DNA of 64,000 bases from the NCBI GenBank assembly GCA_012033255.1, contig JAAUSF010000002.1, positions 1 through 64,000 on the forward strand, read 5' to 3'. Every line of letters begins with the position of its first letter. Within the stretch, counting starts at the first letter, position 1. Shown in pieces: positions 53,463 to 62,871 of this stretch. The stretch comes from Cyanobacteria bacterium RU_5_0 (GTDB taxonomy: Bacteria; Cyanobacteriota; Cyanobacteriia; Elainellales; Elainellaceae). Below the pieces are notes generated by a model that saw only the letters and a list, made by a program, of their open reading frames with translations, did not search any database and was not told the DNA's origin. The translations under genes and the position numbers were made by a program.

Positions 53463-53835
53463 CTCCAATATCCTCCTTAATACAGGGTACAATGTTGCAC
53501 CCATCATCATTAGTAAACGGCTTATCTTTAGCCTAGCGCATTCGAGGTTGCTGCAAATTCAGGGTTGTCAGGAAATCCGATGGGAGGTGCATGATGATGA
53601 GGCGATCACAGACCTAGAAGCCGACTTGATTGGAATCACTCTAGGTGAGGATGGGTATCGTCAACCTGCGGTCATTCACACAGATATAGCTGTAGTCAGT
53701 TAGGTTAGGACATGGACATTTTTGTGGGGCGGCTCCGCCGCCCCACAAAAATGTCCTAACCAATATGACTATGGCTATATTTCTGAACTTTCGATTCTGT
53801 ATGGCAACTTCAGTCTTCAGAAAATGGATACTGAA
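53463..53835. other. Intergenic with a possible gene remnant before a MITE
   Basis: On the plus strand, a frame from about 53511 to a stop at 53701-53703 reads RLLQIQGCQEIRWEVHDD, then LEADLIGITLGEDGYRQPAV. Its composition is protein-like but it has no ATG start. It runs into the left end of the palindromic element at 53685, which supplies its last codons and stop. It may be a fragment of a small conserved gene cut by the element. I do not recognise the family. Confidence 0.35.
53685..53779. mobile_element. MITE-like element, copy 3 (full palindrome, 95 bp)
   Basis: TATAGC and GCTATA ends with long imperfect terminal inverted repeats: TAGTCA, GGTTAGGACAT and TTTTTGTGGGGCGGC are present on both arms around a TCC centre. 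The left arm has an extra GGACAT. Copies at 40546 and 49287 share the TATAGC and GGTTAGGACAT parts but have different interiors. It is noncoding and folds as one long hairpin. Confidence 0.75.
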
Positions 53836-55578
53836 TCACACGACGAGACGCCGATCGCTAGCTAAAATTTGCTCAAACTGAATGGCCGGAACAGCCGGAC
53901 TGAATAGATAGCCTTGCATCGCATGGCATCCTCGCTGGTGCAAGAACTGATACTGTTCCCTGGTTTCTACGCCTTCCGCAATGATTCTCAGATTGAGGCT
54001 TTGGGCAAGAGTGATGATCGTTGAAACGATCGCCGCATCATTCTCATCCGTCGTCGCATTGAAAACAAACGATCGATCAATCTTCAACGTATCAATGGGC
54101 AACCGTTTCAGGTAGCTAAGGGAGGAATAGCCTGTGCCGAAATCATCAACAGATAGATGAATCCCCATTTCTCTGAGGGTTTGCAGCATGGCAACGCTCC
54201 TTTCTACGTCTTCCATGACCGCAGTTTCAGTGAGTTCTAGTCCGAGCCAGTCGGAGGGGAGATCGGCTTCAGTCAAGATTTGAGCAACTGTTTCTGTCAG
54301 TTCAGGCTGTTTAAGTTGATGGGCTGAAAGATTCACTGAGATGCGAATTGGTGCATTTTGGATTGATTGCCAGCGTTTCGCTTGATGACATACTGTTTGC
54401 AACACCCATGCTCCTAGCGGAATGATTAGGTCTGTCTCTTCTGCGATCGAGATGAACATGGCTGGAGAAATCCAACCTAGCTCAGGATGCTGCATTCGCA
54501 ACAATGCCTCCGCTCCAACAATTCGCCCTGTCACTAAGTTCACTTGTGGCTGGTAGTAAACCTGAAGCGATGGAAGCTCTTTGTTCTCTGCCTGTTGTAA
54601 AGCGGTATAAAGGCTGGCTTCCAAGATCCGGCGATGAGTCATGGAGACTTCAATATTGCTGTCATAAAACTGACAACTAAAGTGGTTATGTTTTTGCCCC
54701 CAATCTGTTGACATCAATGCATGACTTAATAATCGATCGGTTGCACAATGATCCTCTGGATAAAGGGTTGCCCCCAGGTAAACCTGAATTGTTATCGATT
54801 GTTGATCAATTAAATAGGGTTCAGACAGCATTTTCCGAATCTGTTCAGCGATTTTAACTGCTTCATCGTGACAGGTAATCTCAGGCACAATCAGGCTAAA
54901 TTCATCTCCACTGAACCGTGCAACTGTGTCTTTGGCAGCAACGCAATTGGTCAATCGCTCCGCAATCGCTTGCAGCAGCAGATCAATAGCAGATAGTTCT
55001 AGCTTAATTTTCACCAATTGAGATTGTTTCAGCCGGATACACAACACCATAATCGAGTGCTGATCTTGCTTAGATTCAGCGATCGCCTCCTGCAATCGCT
55101 GCTGGAACAGAATCCGATTGGGGAGCCCTGTCAACGGATCGCGGTATACCATTTGCCCAAGCTGCTCAGTTGTCCGTCTCATCTCCATGACATAAGGTAT
55201 CATCATCGTTGCTTTTTTGTGGAGTCGAGCCGCGATCGCTTCACTCAATTCATCACTAGTAAACGGCTTTGTCAAGTAATCATCAGCACCCAAATTCATA
55301 CCGTGCCGTATATCTGATCGATCCGCTTTTGCGGTCAAAAAAATAAACGGAATGGTAGCTGTTTCTGGGGTCTGACGTAATGCCTGCAACACTCCATACC
55401 CATCCAATTCAGGCATCATAATGTCACAAATAATTAAATCGGGAGTGCATCGATTAGCCAGTTCTACTCCTACTGTTCCATTTTCGGCTCCAATTCCTTG
55501 AAAATCCATTAAATGGAGTATTTCCAGAATTTCTTCTCGTAGGGGTAGCATATCCTCAATTACGAGAATTGTAGTCAT
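53836..55578 (-). CDS. Response regulator with GGDEF and EAL domains
   Basis: A 580-residue protein. The receiver domain (1-120) has the phospho-acceptor D52 in LIICDIMMPELDG and K104 in LTKPF. The GGDEF domain (140-310) has RDPLTGLPNR, but the active site reads SGDEF (223-227) instead of GGDEF, which may weaken or abolish cyclase activity. The EAL domain (320-575) keeps GAEALLRM (EAL 357-359), NLSAHQL, ELTET and DDFGTGYSSLSYLKRLPID, so it is probably an active c-di-GMP phosphodiesterase. It is cytoplasmic. It follows the histidine kinase gene by 15 bases, which points to a cognate pair. Confidence 0.93.
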   Translation of the reverse strand: MTTILVIEDMLPLREEILEILHLMDFQGIGAENGTVGVELANRCTPDLIICDIMMPELDGYGVLQALRQTPETATIPFIFLTAKADRSDIRHGMNLGADDYLTKPFTSDELSEAIAARLHKKATMMIPYVMEMRRTTEQLGQMVYRDPLTGLPNRILFQQRLQEAIAESKQDQHSIMVLCIRLKQSQLVKIKLELSAIDLLLQAIAERLTNCVAAKDTVARFSGDEFSLIVPEITCHDEAVKIAEQIRKMLSEPYLIDQQSITIQVYLGATLYPEDHCATDRLLSHALMSTDWGQKHNHFSCQFYDSNIEVSMTHRRILEASLYTALQQAENKELPSLQVYYQPQVNLVTGRIVGAEALLRMQHPELGWISPAMFISIAEETDLIIPLGAWVLQTVCHQAKRWQSIQNAPIRISVNLSAHQLKQPELTETVAQILTEADLPSDWLGLELTETAVMEDVERSVAMLQTLREMGIHLSVDDFGTGYSSLSYLKRLPIDTLKIDRSFVFNATTDENDAAIVSTIITLAQSLNLRIIAEGVETREQYQFLHQRGCHAMQGYLFSPAVPAIQFEQILASDRRLVV

Positions 55579-55593
55579 TTAATAGTCTCCTTA

Positions 55594-57195
55594 TCAGTGC
55601 GATCGTGGAATTGAAACGGTAAAAGTACTGCCTACTCCAACTTCACTCATAACCTGAATACTGCCGCCATGAAGTTCCGCAGCATGTTTGATAATGGCTA
55701 ATCCCAATCCGGTACCAGGAATAGTGCTAACGTTACTGGCTCGGTGGAATGGTTCAAAGAGCCGCTCTTGATCTGCTTTAGGAATGCCGATGCCTGCATC
55801 TCGAATTTGAAAAGATACTATGGCTGGTTCACACTGTAATAACAAATCGATTTCACCACCATGAGGAGAATATTTAATTGCGTTAGAGAGCAAATTAGTG
55901 AGAATGTGGCGTAATAGTTTCTCATCGGCTTCTAATTCAAATAGGTTCCCTTTGCAGGTGAGGGTTAAGGTATGACGATCGGTTATGGTTAGCTTAGTTT
56001 CATCTAAAATATCCTGACAAAATTCTTTTAAGTTCAGCAAGGTTGCATTAAACTTAATTCGTCCTGCTTCCGTCTTGCCAATTAACAGCACGTCATCTAA
56101 TAGCCGCGCCATATTCTTAACTTCAACTTGAATTTTGTTGAGTCGCTCTCGCTTTTTCTCTTCACTCAACTTATGACCAAAAGACTTGAGTAAATCGCTA
56201 GATGCCAAAATTGTTGCTAGAGGTGTACGAAATTCATGAGATGCCATTGAAATAAATCGTGACTTAAGTTCTCGTAATTCCTTCTCTCGTTCTAGTGCTT
56301 TACGATTTTTTTCTTCGGCTTGTTTTCGCTCAGTAATTTCCCTTTGAATGGCAATCCAATGAGTAAACCAACCTGCTTCATTGGCAACTGGAAAAATGCT
56401 TAGCTCAATCCAAAATTCCGATCGATCTTTACGGTAATTCAAAAGATCAACCATAATCGGTTGCCACTGCTCTAATGCTGCACGAATTTTGTCGAGAGTG
56501 GCGCGATCGCTTTTCGGACCTTGCAAAATTCGAGGCGTTTTTCCAATCACTTCATCGAAAGCATACCCAGTTTTGCGCGTAAATGCTTCATTAACATAAA
56601 TAATTTGTGGTCCTGGTAGATCGATCGGCGCTGCTTCAGCAATTAATACAGCATCATTCGCGTTGATTAAAACTGATTCCAATAGTCGAATGCGTTCTTC
56701 AGATTGTCGGCGTTGAGTGATGTCATGGAGGGTTATGACAATACCTTTAATAATTGGTTCGGCTAGCAAATTATGAGCAATGACATCAAAGACTAATCCG
56801 TTTTTTCCAGCATGTTGAAAGCACAATTCAGTAACCACATCTACTCTAGAAGTGGTTAACACTTCCTGCCAAAAATGCTTGGCTTTTAGTAAATCTTCTG
56901 AATGCACTAATTCAAGTACTTTTCTGTCCGACCACGAACGATAGTCATATCCCAAGATCCGTTCAGCAGATGGGCTGACATAATCAATTGTGCTGTCTGC
57001 CGCAACTACCATAACGATATCAGAAGCATTTCGCAGCAATGCTCGAAAGCGTTCTTCACTCTGGCGAATAGCCTCTGATTTAGCGACCTCTAAAGCAATG
57101 TGTCGATCGAACAATGAAACGAGCAATGCCAAGATAGCGATTACGGCAATTGCAATCGAGAGCGCAACGAGGCATGCGTTGTAGGTTGGATTCAT
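55594..57195 (-). CDS. PAS-PAS sensor histidine kinase
   Basis: A 533-residue kinase from ATG 57195 (MNPTYNACLV); an upstream frame to 57276 adds 27 residues before the membrane helix. One N-terminal helix (ACLVALSIAIAVIAILALLVSLF) anchors it. There are two PAS domains (about 45-165 with SPSAERILGYD; about 170-290 with IIYVNEAFTRKTGYAFDEVIG and ILQGPKSD, the last resembling LOV/PAC-type PAS but without the flavin Cys). HisKA has the phospho-acceptor His in SMASHEFRTPLATIL. HATPase has LLSNAIKYSP and GTGLGLAI. It likely phosphorylates the adjacent GGDEF-EAL regulator. The signal is unknown. Confidence 0.93.
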   Translation of the reverse strand: MNPTYNACLVALSIAIAVIAILALLVSLFDRHIALEVAKSEAIRQSEERFRALLRNASDIVMVVAADSTIDYVSPSAERILGYDYRSWSDRKVLELVHSEDLLKAKHFWQEVLTTSRVDVVTELCFQHAGKNGLVFDVIAHNLLAEPIIKGIVITLHDITQRRQSEERIRLLESVLINANDAVLIAEAAPIDLPGPQIIYVNEAFTRKTGYAFDEVIGKTPRILQGPKSDRATLDKIRAALEQWQPIMVDLLNYRKDRSEFWIELSIFPVANEAGWFTHWIAIQREITERKQAEEKNRKALEREKELRELKSRFISMASHEFRTPLATILASSDLLKSFGHKLSEEKKRERLNKIQVEVKNMARLLDDVLLIGKTEAGRIKFNATLLNLKEFCQDILDETKLTITDRHTLTLTCKGNLFELEADEKLLRHILTNLLSNAIKYSPHGGEIDLLLQCEPAIVSFQIRDAGIGIPKADQERLFEPFHRASNVSTIPGTGLGLAIIKHAAELHGGSIQVMSEVGVGSTFTVSIPRSH

Positions 57196-57315
57196 CTTGG
57201 TAGCCCCAGAGAAGCGATCTGCGATCGCTTGTCTCAGATGCGATCGGCAGCAAAAGCACTTACCTAGGATTCCCAATGGGATGGAAAAATACCAGACTTA
57301 GCCATTTATACGGTG

Positions 57316-58050
57316 TCAACCGTAGTCACTATCGCCATCATTGTAATATTCCACATCAATCTGCTTTGCAGGTCGAGTCCGAGGGCGGGTTGGTAGAAGC
57401 GGCTGCTCTGGAAAGGTTGCATAGGGCGCAGGGAAAGGATGAACGATGTGAACTGTACGGGTATGACGACGACGTGAAGATAGCACAATCACAATCAATC
57501 CCACCACGATTAAGCCGCCACCGCCAATTACTATAACCAGCAAAATCACACCAACCGCCCCAACCATAATCGTTTCGATCTTTGTAGATGGCTCAATGGG
57601 TAGAGTCGATCGAACAGGTTGATCAGACACTTTATCCAGGAGACGCTGTTGCTCTTGCAACTGGGCTATGAGAGTTTCTGTATCTTGCTGCTGTCGTTCT
57701 AGTTGCCGTTTAAGTTCATCAGCTTCGCTTTGCTGATCCTCAATTTGATCTTGCTGTTTCTCAACTAGACCTTTCAAATCTTCCGTCTGATCTTGCTGCC
57801 GCTTAAGTTCATCTGAAAGGGTTCTAGCCAGATCTTGTTGTTGGTCTAATTCTGCCTCCATCCGAATACCACGCCCATCATCTAATGGCGACGCTGGGAC
57901 GGGTGTAGCTTGTAAATCCGGTGTAGGCGAAAGGGGCTGAAGGGGTTGTGGCGATCGCGGTTGACTAACGGCAAAGTCATTCCGCATCAAAAACATCACC
58001 GCAACGCCCGTAACAGCACACCCTGCTAGAAATGCCGCAGTATCACTCAT
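57316..58050 (-). CDS. Membrane protein with central coiled coil
   Basis: A 244-residue protein: an N-terminal hydrophobic segment (AAFLAGCAVTGVAVMFLM), a Pro-rich linker, a Gln/Glu/Asp-rich coiled coil (about 64-142, with QQQDLARTLSDELKRQQ and QSEADELKRQLERQQ), a strongly hydrophobic segment (TIMVGAVGVILLVIVIGGGG and on) and a basic, proline-rich tail (SSRRRHTRT). No family is recognised. It lies 120 bases before the kinase start on the same strand and may belong to that unit. It is perhaps a cell-envelope or sensor accessory protein, on weak evidence. Confidence 0.6.
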   Translation of the reverse strand: MSDTAAFLAGCAVTGVAVMFLMRNDFAVSQPRSPQPLQPLSPTPDLQATPVPASPLDDGRGIRMEAELDQQQDLARTLSDELKRQQDQTEDLKGLVEKQQDQIEDQQSEADELKRQLERQQQDTETLIAQLQEQQRLLDKVSDQPVRSTLPIEPSTKIETIMVGAVGVILLVIVIGGGGLIVVGLIVIVLSSRRRHTRTVHIVHPFPAPYATFPEQPLLPTRPRTRPAKQIDVEYYNDGDSDYG

Positions 58051-58538
58051 CAGTCGCTCACCTTCACACCACGGCTAGGCTGAATTTCCGATCGCTTGCT
58101 CATTCAAATCAATCGATCGAACCTAACTGCTTAAATAATAACAGTCGGAAAGCGAGTGACAACACATATGCAAAATATTTGGGCAATTATTAATCACTTA
58201 CACTACCAATAGCGTCATTGGTAAGTTAATCTCATGAAATTGGAGCCATTGATTACCCTTGTTTATCGTTTAATACCCTTTAGAACCTGGTTGAAAAGTG
58301 CTGAGGCCTGGGGGGCTGAGGGCCGAGAAAGAGAACTGAGAAATGGCTTAAACTCAGCATTCATCACTCTCTCAACCCTGCATCTGAACCCAAAAAATGG
58401 TTAAAGTGTCTGTGAAGAGATCATAATATCAATGTTGAGAAACCCAATGTTGATCCCGAAAGTCTAAACCGGTAAAGGTTCACTGACCTTAGATATCTGG
58501 AATTGGTGTGAAGAGACTTGCTAGGAGAGGTCAAATCT
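58051..58538. other. Intergenic, divergent promoters
   Basis: 488 bases between the coiled-coil gene and the hydroxylase-family gene. It contains degenerate GCTGAGG heptamers at about 58302-58345, of the same type as at 5963-6008. No RNA gene was recognised. AGGAGAGG (58523-58530) serves the next gene. Confidence 0.45.
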
Positions 58539-59024
58539 ATGTTCGTTGCGATCGCCTGTTCTATTATTGCCTTTATTTTCGCCAGTTTTGTCGAATACTG
58601 GGTACATCGCTGGATGCACCTTTCCCAAAAATTTGGTGAACGCCATCGAGATCATCACCGCCGTAACGAAGGACAAGGCGTAGTCTGGGAATTTTTGGAT
58701 TACGTCAAAGGAACGGCGATCGGGATGGTTATTCCCTTCTTCTTTTCCCTCGACGTTGGATGGGGATGGCTGGTGGGAGCAGTTGCCTATGCCGCCTTTT
58801 CAGCTTATGCCCACCAACTTCAGCACGAAAACCCAACCAAGTGCTTTTGGATGAAAATGCCCGTACATTATGTTCATCACAAGTACGGTATGTGGCATCA
58901 CAATTTTGGCTTAGCGGTAGACTGGTGGGATCATGTGTTTGGCACCTACAAACTTGTAGAATGGCTAACTGAAGACGAAACGAGCCAAGCCGATCGCGGC
59001 TATCTACAACTGCGATGGTGGTAG
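58539..59024 (+). CDS. Fatty acid hydroxylase/sterol desaturase family protein
   Basis: A 161-residue membrane protein from ATG 58539, chosen for AGGAGAGG eight bases upstream; the frame opens at TTG 58518. The di-iron His clusters are HRWMH, HRDHH, H..QH, HYVHH and WHHN, in the order of the FA_hydroxylase superfamily and of CrtR/CrtZ-like enzymes. The hydrophobic segments are FVAIACSIIAFIFASFVEYW and VIPFFFSLDVGWGWLVGAVA. It is probably a membrane di-iron oxygenase acting on a lipid or carotenoid. The substrate is not predictable. The length is at the short end of the family. Confidence 0.85.
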   Translation: MFVAIACSIIAFIFASFVEYWVHRWMHLSQKFGERHRDHHRRNEGQGVVWEFLDYVKGTAIGMVIPFFFSLDVGWGWLVGAVAYAAFSAYAHQLQHENPTKCFWMKMPVHYVHHKYGMWHHNFGLAVDWWDHVFGTYKLVEWLTEDETSQADRGYLQLRWW

Positions 59025-59157
59025 GTTGTCATAAAACCTCACCCCATCACCCTATTACCCCATCACCCAAAGTTAAGATCCCCTCGACCTTCAAGTCTTG
59101 GGGATCAACAGAGACTCAACTCCAGCCATGCCTATGCACTCTGCAAATCTGTAACTC

Positions 59158-59907
59158 TTAGTATGCTCCGTCTTTCATCAGAACGGACTTGATGGTTTTC
59201 AAGATTAGATAGATATCGTAAGTAACAGTCCACTTTTGCTGATAAGCAATATCCATCTTGACAATATCCTCAAAGTCCTCCACTTTCGATCGACCGTTTG
59301 CTTGCCACTCACCTGTGATTCCAGGCTTAACTCGCAGCCGCTGGAAGTGGTGACGCTCATATTTTTCAACTTCATCAACGGTGGGAGGACGGGTCCCAAC
59401 CAGGCTCATTTCGCCTCTAAGAACATTCCAGAACTGAGGAAGCTCATCTAAACTGGTCTTTCGTAGGAAGCGACCAACTTTAGTGATCCGAGGGTCATTG
59501 CGATTCTTGAAAATTAGACCTTTCGCTTCGTTATCAATGAGATGCTTCAGGCGATCGGCATTTGTAACCATTGAGCGAAATTTCCAGATGCGGAAGGGTT
59601 TTTCATTCAACCCGCAGCGAACCTGGGAGAAGAAAACAGGCCCTGGATTATCCAGTTGAATCGCAATTGCGACCGGGATGAAAATCATGGCGGTGATCAT
59701 TAACCCAACTAAAGCTCCAGCAATGTCGATGAGACGCTTCAGTTTGCTACTCACCGAGGGATGTACAGACTGTGTCGGATCAAGACCTATCTTTTGTGAA
59801 CGAGCCGATATTGGTGAGTTCGGCGCAGAGTGAAGGAAATTGGGAGTAGTAATCACGGTTCGCAAGCTCCTTACTGATTTAATCGCCTTTGGGGGGCTAG
59901 TCAGCAT
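59158..59907 (-). CDS. Undecaprenyl-phosphate sugar-1-phosphate transferase
   Basis: A 249-residue initiating transferase of the bacterial sugar transferase family (WbaP/WcaJ C-terminal domain, PglC-like). After a 50-residue polar N-terminus comes KRLIDIAGALVGLM with a reentrant membrane helix. Then PGPVFFSQVRCGLNEKPFRI, FRSMV, RITKVGRFLRKTSLDELPQF, NVLRGEMSLVGTRPP and RVKPGITGEWQANGR are all diagnostic. It loads the first sugar phosphate onto the lipid carrier at the cytoplasmic membrane face. It is the short, single-helix form. The EPS operon at 26590-37671 has no initiating enzyme of its own, so this may serve it. Confidence 0.95.
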   Translation of the reverse strand: MLTSPPKAIKSVRSLRTVITTPNFLHSAPNSPISARSQKIGLDPTQSVHPSVSSKLKRLIDIAGALVGLMITAMIFIPVAIAIQLDNPGPVFFSQVRCGLNEKPFRIWKFRSMVTNADRLKHLIDNEAKGLIFKNRNDPRITKVGRFLRKTSLDELPQFWNVLRGEMSLVGTRPPTVDEVEKYERHHFQRLRVKPGITGEWQANGRSKVEDFEDIVKMDIAYQQKWTVTYDIYLILKTIKSVLMKDGAY

Positions 59908-60323
59908 TACTGAGATTTTAGGCGGTGAACACTTTAGAGGGGTAGTAGATTTGTGGGGATTTGCCTAATCTTTGAACTGCATCAGGGGTTTGTAAAATTT
60001 TCTTTTATATGATGCAAGTAACTTTTTAAAGGTAATCCCCGTATGTGTGCGGTTGGTATTCCACAAAATGCAACCCTGCTGTTGCCTCGTGAGCGATGTC
60101 GCCTGCGTAAGCTTCTATGGTGTACTACAGTCGAAACGGCGTGAATATGCAAAATTCCTAAATCGCCCACAGAAATTTCATATTTAGGTTTGGAATTCCT
60201 GTAGAGATGTTCCGGGAATTCGCTATAACTAATGGGCTATAGACTATAGAAACGTTAAAAACCTTGGGGTGTGGACTTCGCATTCGATGTTCAAGGTTGT
60301 GTGAAGGAGTGATTAATCGTTCC
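59908..60323. other. Intergenic, divergent promoters
   Basis: 416 bases between the divergent sugar transferase and GHL10 genes. I see no repeat array, RNA gene or family-like frame. GAAGGAG near 60303-60309 may serve the GHL10 gene. Confidence 0.4.
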
Positions 60324-61832
60324 ATGACAATGTTTAGACCTTCGCTAGCACGGCGACGCGATTGCTATTTCCGCGTATTGATCTCTGCTTTAGCAAGTAG
60401 CTTGCTTAACCTTCTAGCCTGGAATATGGCTCAGGCACAAGTTCAGTCAAGCGGATTGAATCACTATTGCCAACTCTCAGAAGAGGGAATCAATCAAGTA
60501 GATACCTTTCGCCAAACCGCATTTCAAGGTGATGAGCAAGCTCAACAAGACTATAAAACCCTCATAGGTCAGCTTGCTAATCAACTTCATGACTGCCGCA
60601 GCCGCACCTGGCCCCAAAACCAAGCGATCTGGTTACGACTGTATCCCTGCGATGCTCAGCCGGGTGCCTTGGACGCAATATTCGATCGCATTGTAAGCCG
60701 AGGTTACAACCAGGTTTATGTTGAGGTTTTCCATGATGGGCAAGTACTATTGCCTTCAGCCGATAATTCCACGGCTTGGTCGTCGATCGTTCGCTCAGAA
60801 GGGTACGAAAATACTGACCTGTTTGCAGAGGCGATCGCTAAAGGACACGAGCGAGGGCTGAAAGTCTATGCCTGGATGTTTACGCTAAATTTTGGCTACA
60901 CTTATAGCCTTCGTCCAGGTGCCGATCAAGTTCTGGCACGGAATGGAGAAGGAGAAACTAGCCTTGTTGCCCTTGCCGCAGGTAATCCTGGCACAGTCAA
61001 CACAGATGAAGTGTTTATTGATCCTTATAGCCCTCAAGCCAAGCTTGATTACTACACATTAGTGCAAGCCATTCTCAAACGCCAGCCAGATGGAGTCCTT
61101 TTTGATTACATTCGCTATCCATTGGGACATGGGGCAGATTCAGTCGCTAGTCGGGTTCAAGATCTCTGGATTTATGGAACGGCGGCCCAACAGGCGTTGT
61201 ATGCTCGTGCCCAAAATCAGAAAGGGTTAGATTTAATCTACCGTTTTCTCAGCCAGGGACGAATTACAGCATCAGACATTGCTGCGGTTAATTCCCTTTA
61301 TCCGCAGGAAGAGGTTCCATTATGGCAAGGGCGTGATTCGGCTAGTAGCTCTACACCGGAGCGATTGCAGCGAGAACTTTGGCAACTCAGCGTAGCTCAT
61401 GCGATTCAAGGTATTCTAGACTTTCTAGCAATGGCAATCACGCCGGTGCAGCAAAAGGGCATTCCGTCAGGAGCCGTTTTCTTCCCAGAAGCAAATCAGC
61501 AGGTCGGTGAGCAAGGCTATGATTCTCGTCTTCAACCGTGGGAGCGGTTTCCTAACGATATTGAATGGCACCCGATGGCATATGCAACATGCGGAAATGC
61601 AAATTGTGTTGTGGAGCAAGTGAAGCGGGTGATAGGGTTGGCTTCCTCTGGAACTCAAGTTAAGCCAGTTTTAGCGGGGACATGGGGAGAGGTAAGAGAC
61701 GGGCACCCCTCTTTAGAATCCCAAATGGGGGCGATTTATCAGGCAGCGCCGCAGATTGATACCGTCAGCCACTTTGCCTATTCCTGGCAAGAAGCACAGC
61801 ACGATCGTCAACGCAAATTCTGTCAGCTATGA
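60324..61832 (+). CDS. Exported GHL10-type glycosyl hydrolase-like protein
   Basis: A 502-residue protein from ATG 60324 (MTMFRPSLARRRD), since GGAG is upstream and the 20 residues before it do not look like a signal peptide. The signal segment is VLISALASSLLNLLAW, cleaved near AQA. The TIM-barrel domain resembles GHL10/DUF187-type hydrolases: IFDRIVSRGYNQVYVEVF, FAEAIAKGHERGLKVYAWMF, FIDPYSPQAKLDYY and PDGVLFDYIRYP. It is likely periplasmic or outer-surface and acts on a polysaccharide. Its neighbours (sugar transferase, HpsJ-like) suggest a role with exopolysaccharide. Confidence 0.85.
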   Translation: MTMFRPSLARRRDCYFRVLISALASSLLNLLAWNMAQAQVQSSGLNHYCQLSEEGINQVDTFRQTAFQGDEQAQQDYKTLIGQLANQLHDCRSRTWPQNQAIWLRLYPCDAQPGALDAIFDRIVSRGYNQVYVEVFHDGQVLLPSADNSTAWSSIVRSEGYENTDLFAEAIAKGHERGLKVYAWMFTLNFGYTYSLRPGADQVLARNGEGETSLVALAAGNPGTVNTDEVFIDPYSPQAKLDYYTLVQAILKRQPDGVLFDYIRYPLGHGADSVASRVQDLWIYGTAAQQALYARAQNQKGLDLIYRFLSQGRITASDIAAVNSLYPQEEVPLWQGRDSASSSTPERLQRELWQLSVAHAIQGILDFLAMAITPVQQKGIPSGAVFFPEANQQVGEQGYDSRLQPWERFPNDIEWHPMAYATCGNANCVVEQVKRVIGLASSGTQVKPVLAGTWGEVRDGHPSLESQMGAIYQAAPQIDTVSHFAYSWQEAQHDRQRKFCQL

Positions 61833-61987
61833 GTGGAGGATGGGGATGAGGGATTAGTCTAGGGAACTATGCTGAACACTGTTGTATCGTGAAGACTTCT
61901 GGGCGTCCTCTGGGCATTCTAAATCTGGTGCTTCAGGTATAGAGAGCCGATCGCCAATTGCCAAACCCTTATCTTCATTTCTCCCCC

Positions 61988-62851
61988 ATGAAAGCAGAAC
62001 TCTCATCCGTTTCCCCATTTTTTACTGCCTTGATCCTAAAATTGGCAGGGATAATTCTGATTCTTGGCACACTCGTCGATTTTATCTTCCTGACCCTTCC
62101 TCCCAATTTCCTGAACAACGAGTGGCTATCCAGTTGGATTACGGAATGCGTCGGACGGGGAACGATTCCCATGATCGGAATCGCTTTAATACTGTTTGGT
62201 GTTTGGGTGGAGCGATCGATCGGCACTGATTCCGCTAGTCAAAAAATAGGACGTGGATGGCTGTTAGGATCTTTAATCCTGGCAGGTATATTGGGTTTGT
62301 TGTTCTTATTATCGGCTCCAATCTATTTCAATAGCAGCCGCTTAGCGAGTGCAGCTGCATCGCGAAGAATTAATGAGGAAGCCACCCAAGCTGAGCAAGC
62401 ACTCAATTCTCAATTAGAAGCACTCAATTCTCAATTAGAAGTACAGCGTGCCCAAGTCTCTGCGCTCTTATCCAGTCCAGAACAATTAGCTCAACTGCAA
62501 GAACAATTGCAGAATGCTGAACTTCCGGCAGAACAGCAGCAATTCTTGCAAGAGGTGCAAAAAACACTGCAAGAAGTTCAGGCTAATCCTGGGGCGCTCG
62601 ATCAAAAAATTGAGGAAGCTCGTCAAGAAGGACTAACCCAGATTCAACAAGAACAGGCACAGGTTCAACAAGAACGGGAACAGGCACAAGCAGCACTGAC
62701 CGCACAAATGCGACAGTCTAGACTTCGTGTTACAACTGGGAGTTTGCTGCTGGCGGTTGGCTATCTGGCGATCGCTGGAAGCGGAACTGGCAAACCTAAA
62801 TCAGGAAAGTCGAAGGCAAAAACTAAGAAGACTCGTTCTCGCAACGGCTAG
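61988..62851 (+). CDS. HpsJ-like hormogonium polysaccharide protein
   Basis: A 287-residue protein from ATG 61988 (MKAELSSVSPFF); the frame is open ten codons further up. Three hydrophobic segments (LILKLAGIILILGTLVDFIF; TIPMIGIALILFGVWV; LLGSLILAGILGLLFLLSAP) are followed by NSSRLASAAASRRINEEATQ, a long Gln/Glu coiled coil (about 130-235), a further helix and a Lys-rich tail. This layout is that of HpsJ, needed for polysaccharide secretion and motility of filamentous cyanobacteria. NSQLEAL recurs in tandem. It points to a filamentous, motile host, with moderate weight. Confidence 0.75.
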   Translation: MKAELSSVSPFFTALILKLAGIILILGTLVDFIFLTLPPNFLNNEWLSSWITECVGRGTIPMIGIALILFGVWVERSIGTDSASQKIGRGWLLGSLILAGILGLLFLLSAPIYFNSSRLASAAASRRINEEATQAEQALNSQLEALNSQLEVQRAQVSALLSSPEQLAQLQEQLQNAELPAEQQQFLQEVQKTLQEVQANPGALDQKIEEARQEGLTQIQQEQAQVQQEREQAQAALTAQMRQSRLRVTTGSLLLAVGYLAIAGSGTGKPKSGKSKAKTKKTRSRNG

Positions 62852-62871
62852 ATAGGCAAGTTTCCTCTGTT

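Noticed and set aside
59982..60170. Small open frame between the sugar transferase and GHL10 genes
   Set aside because: It has no ribosome site, unusual His/Arg-rich composition and no family resemblance.
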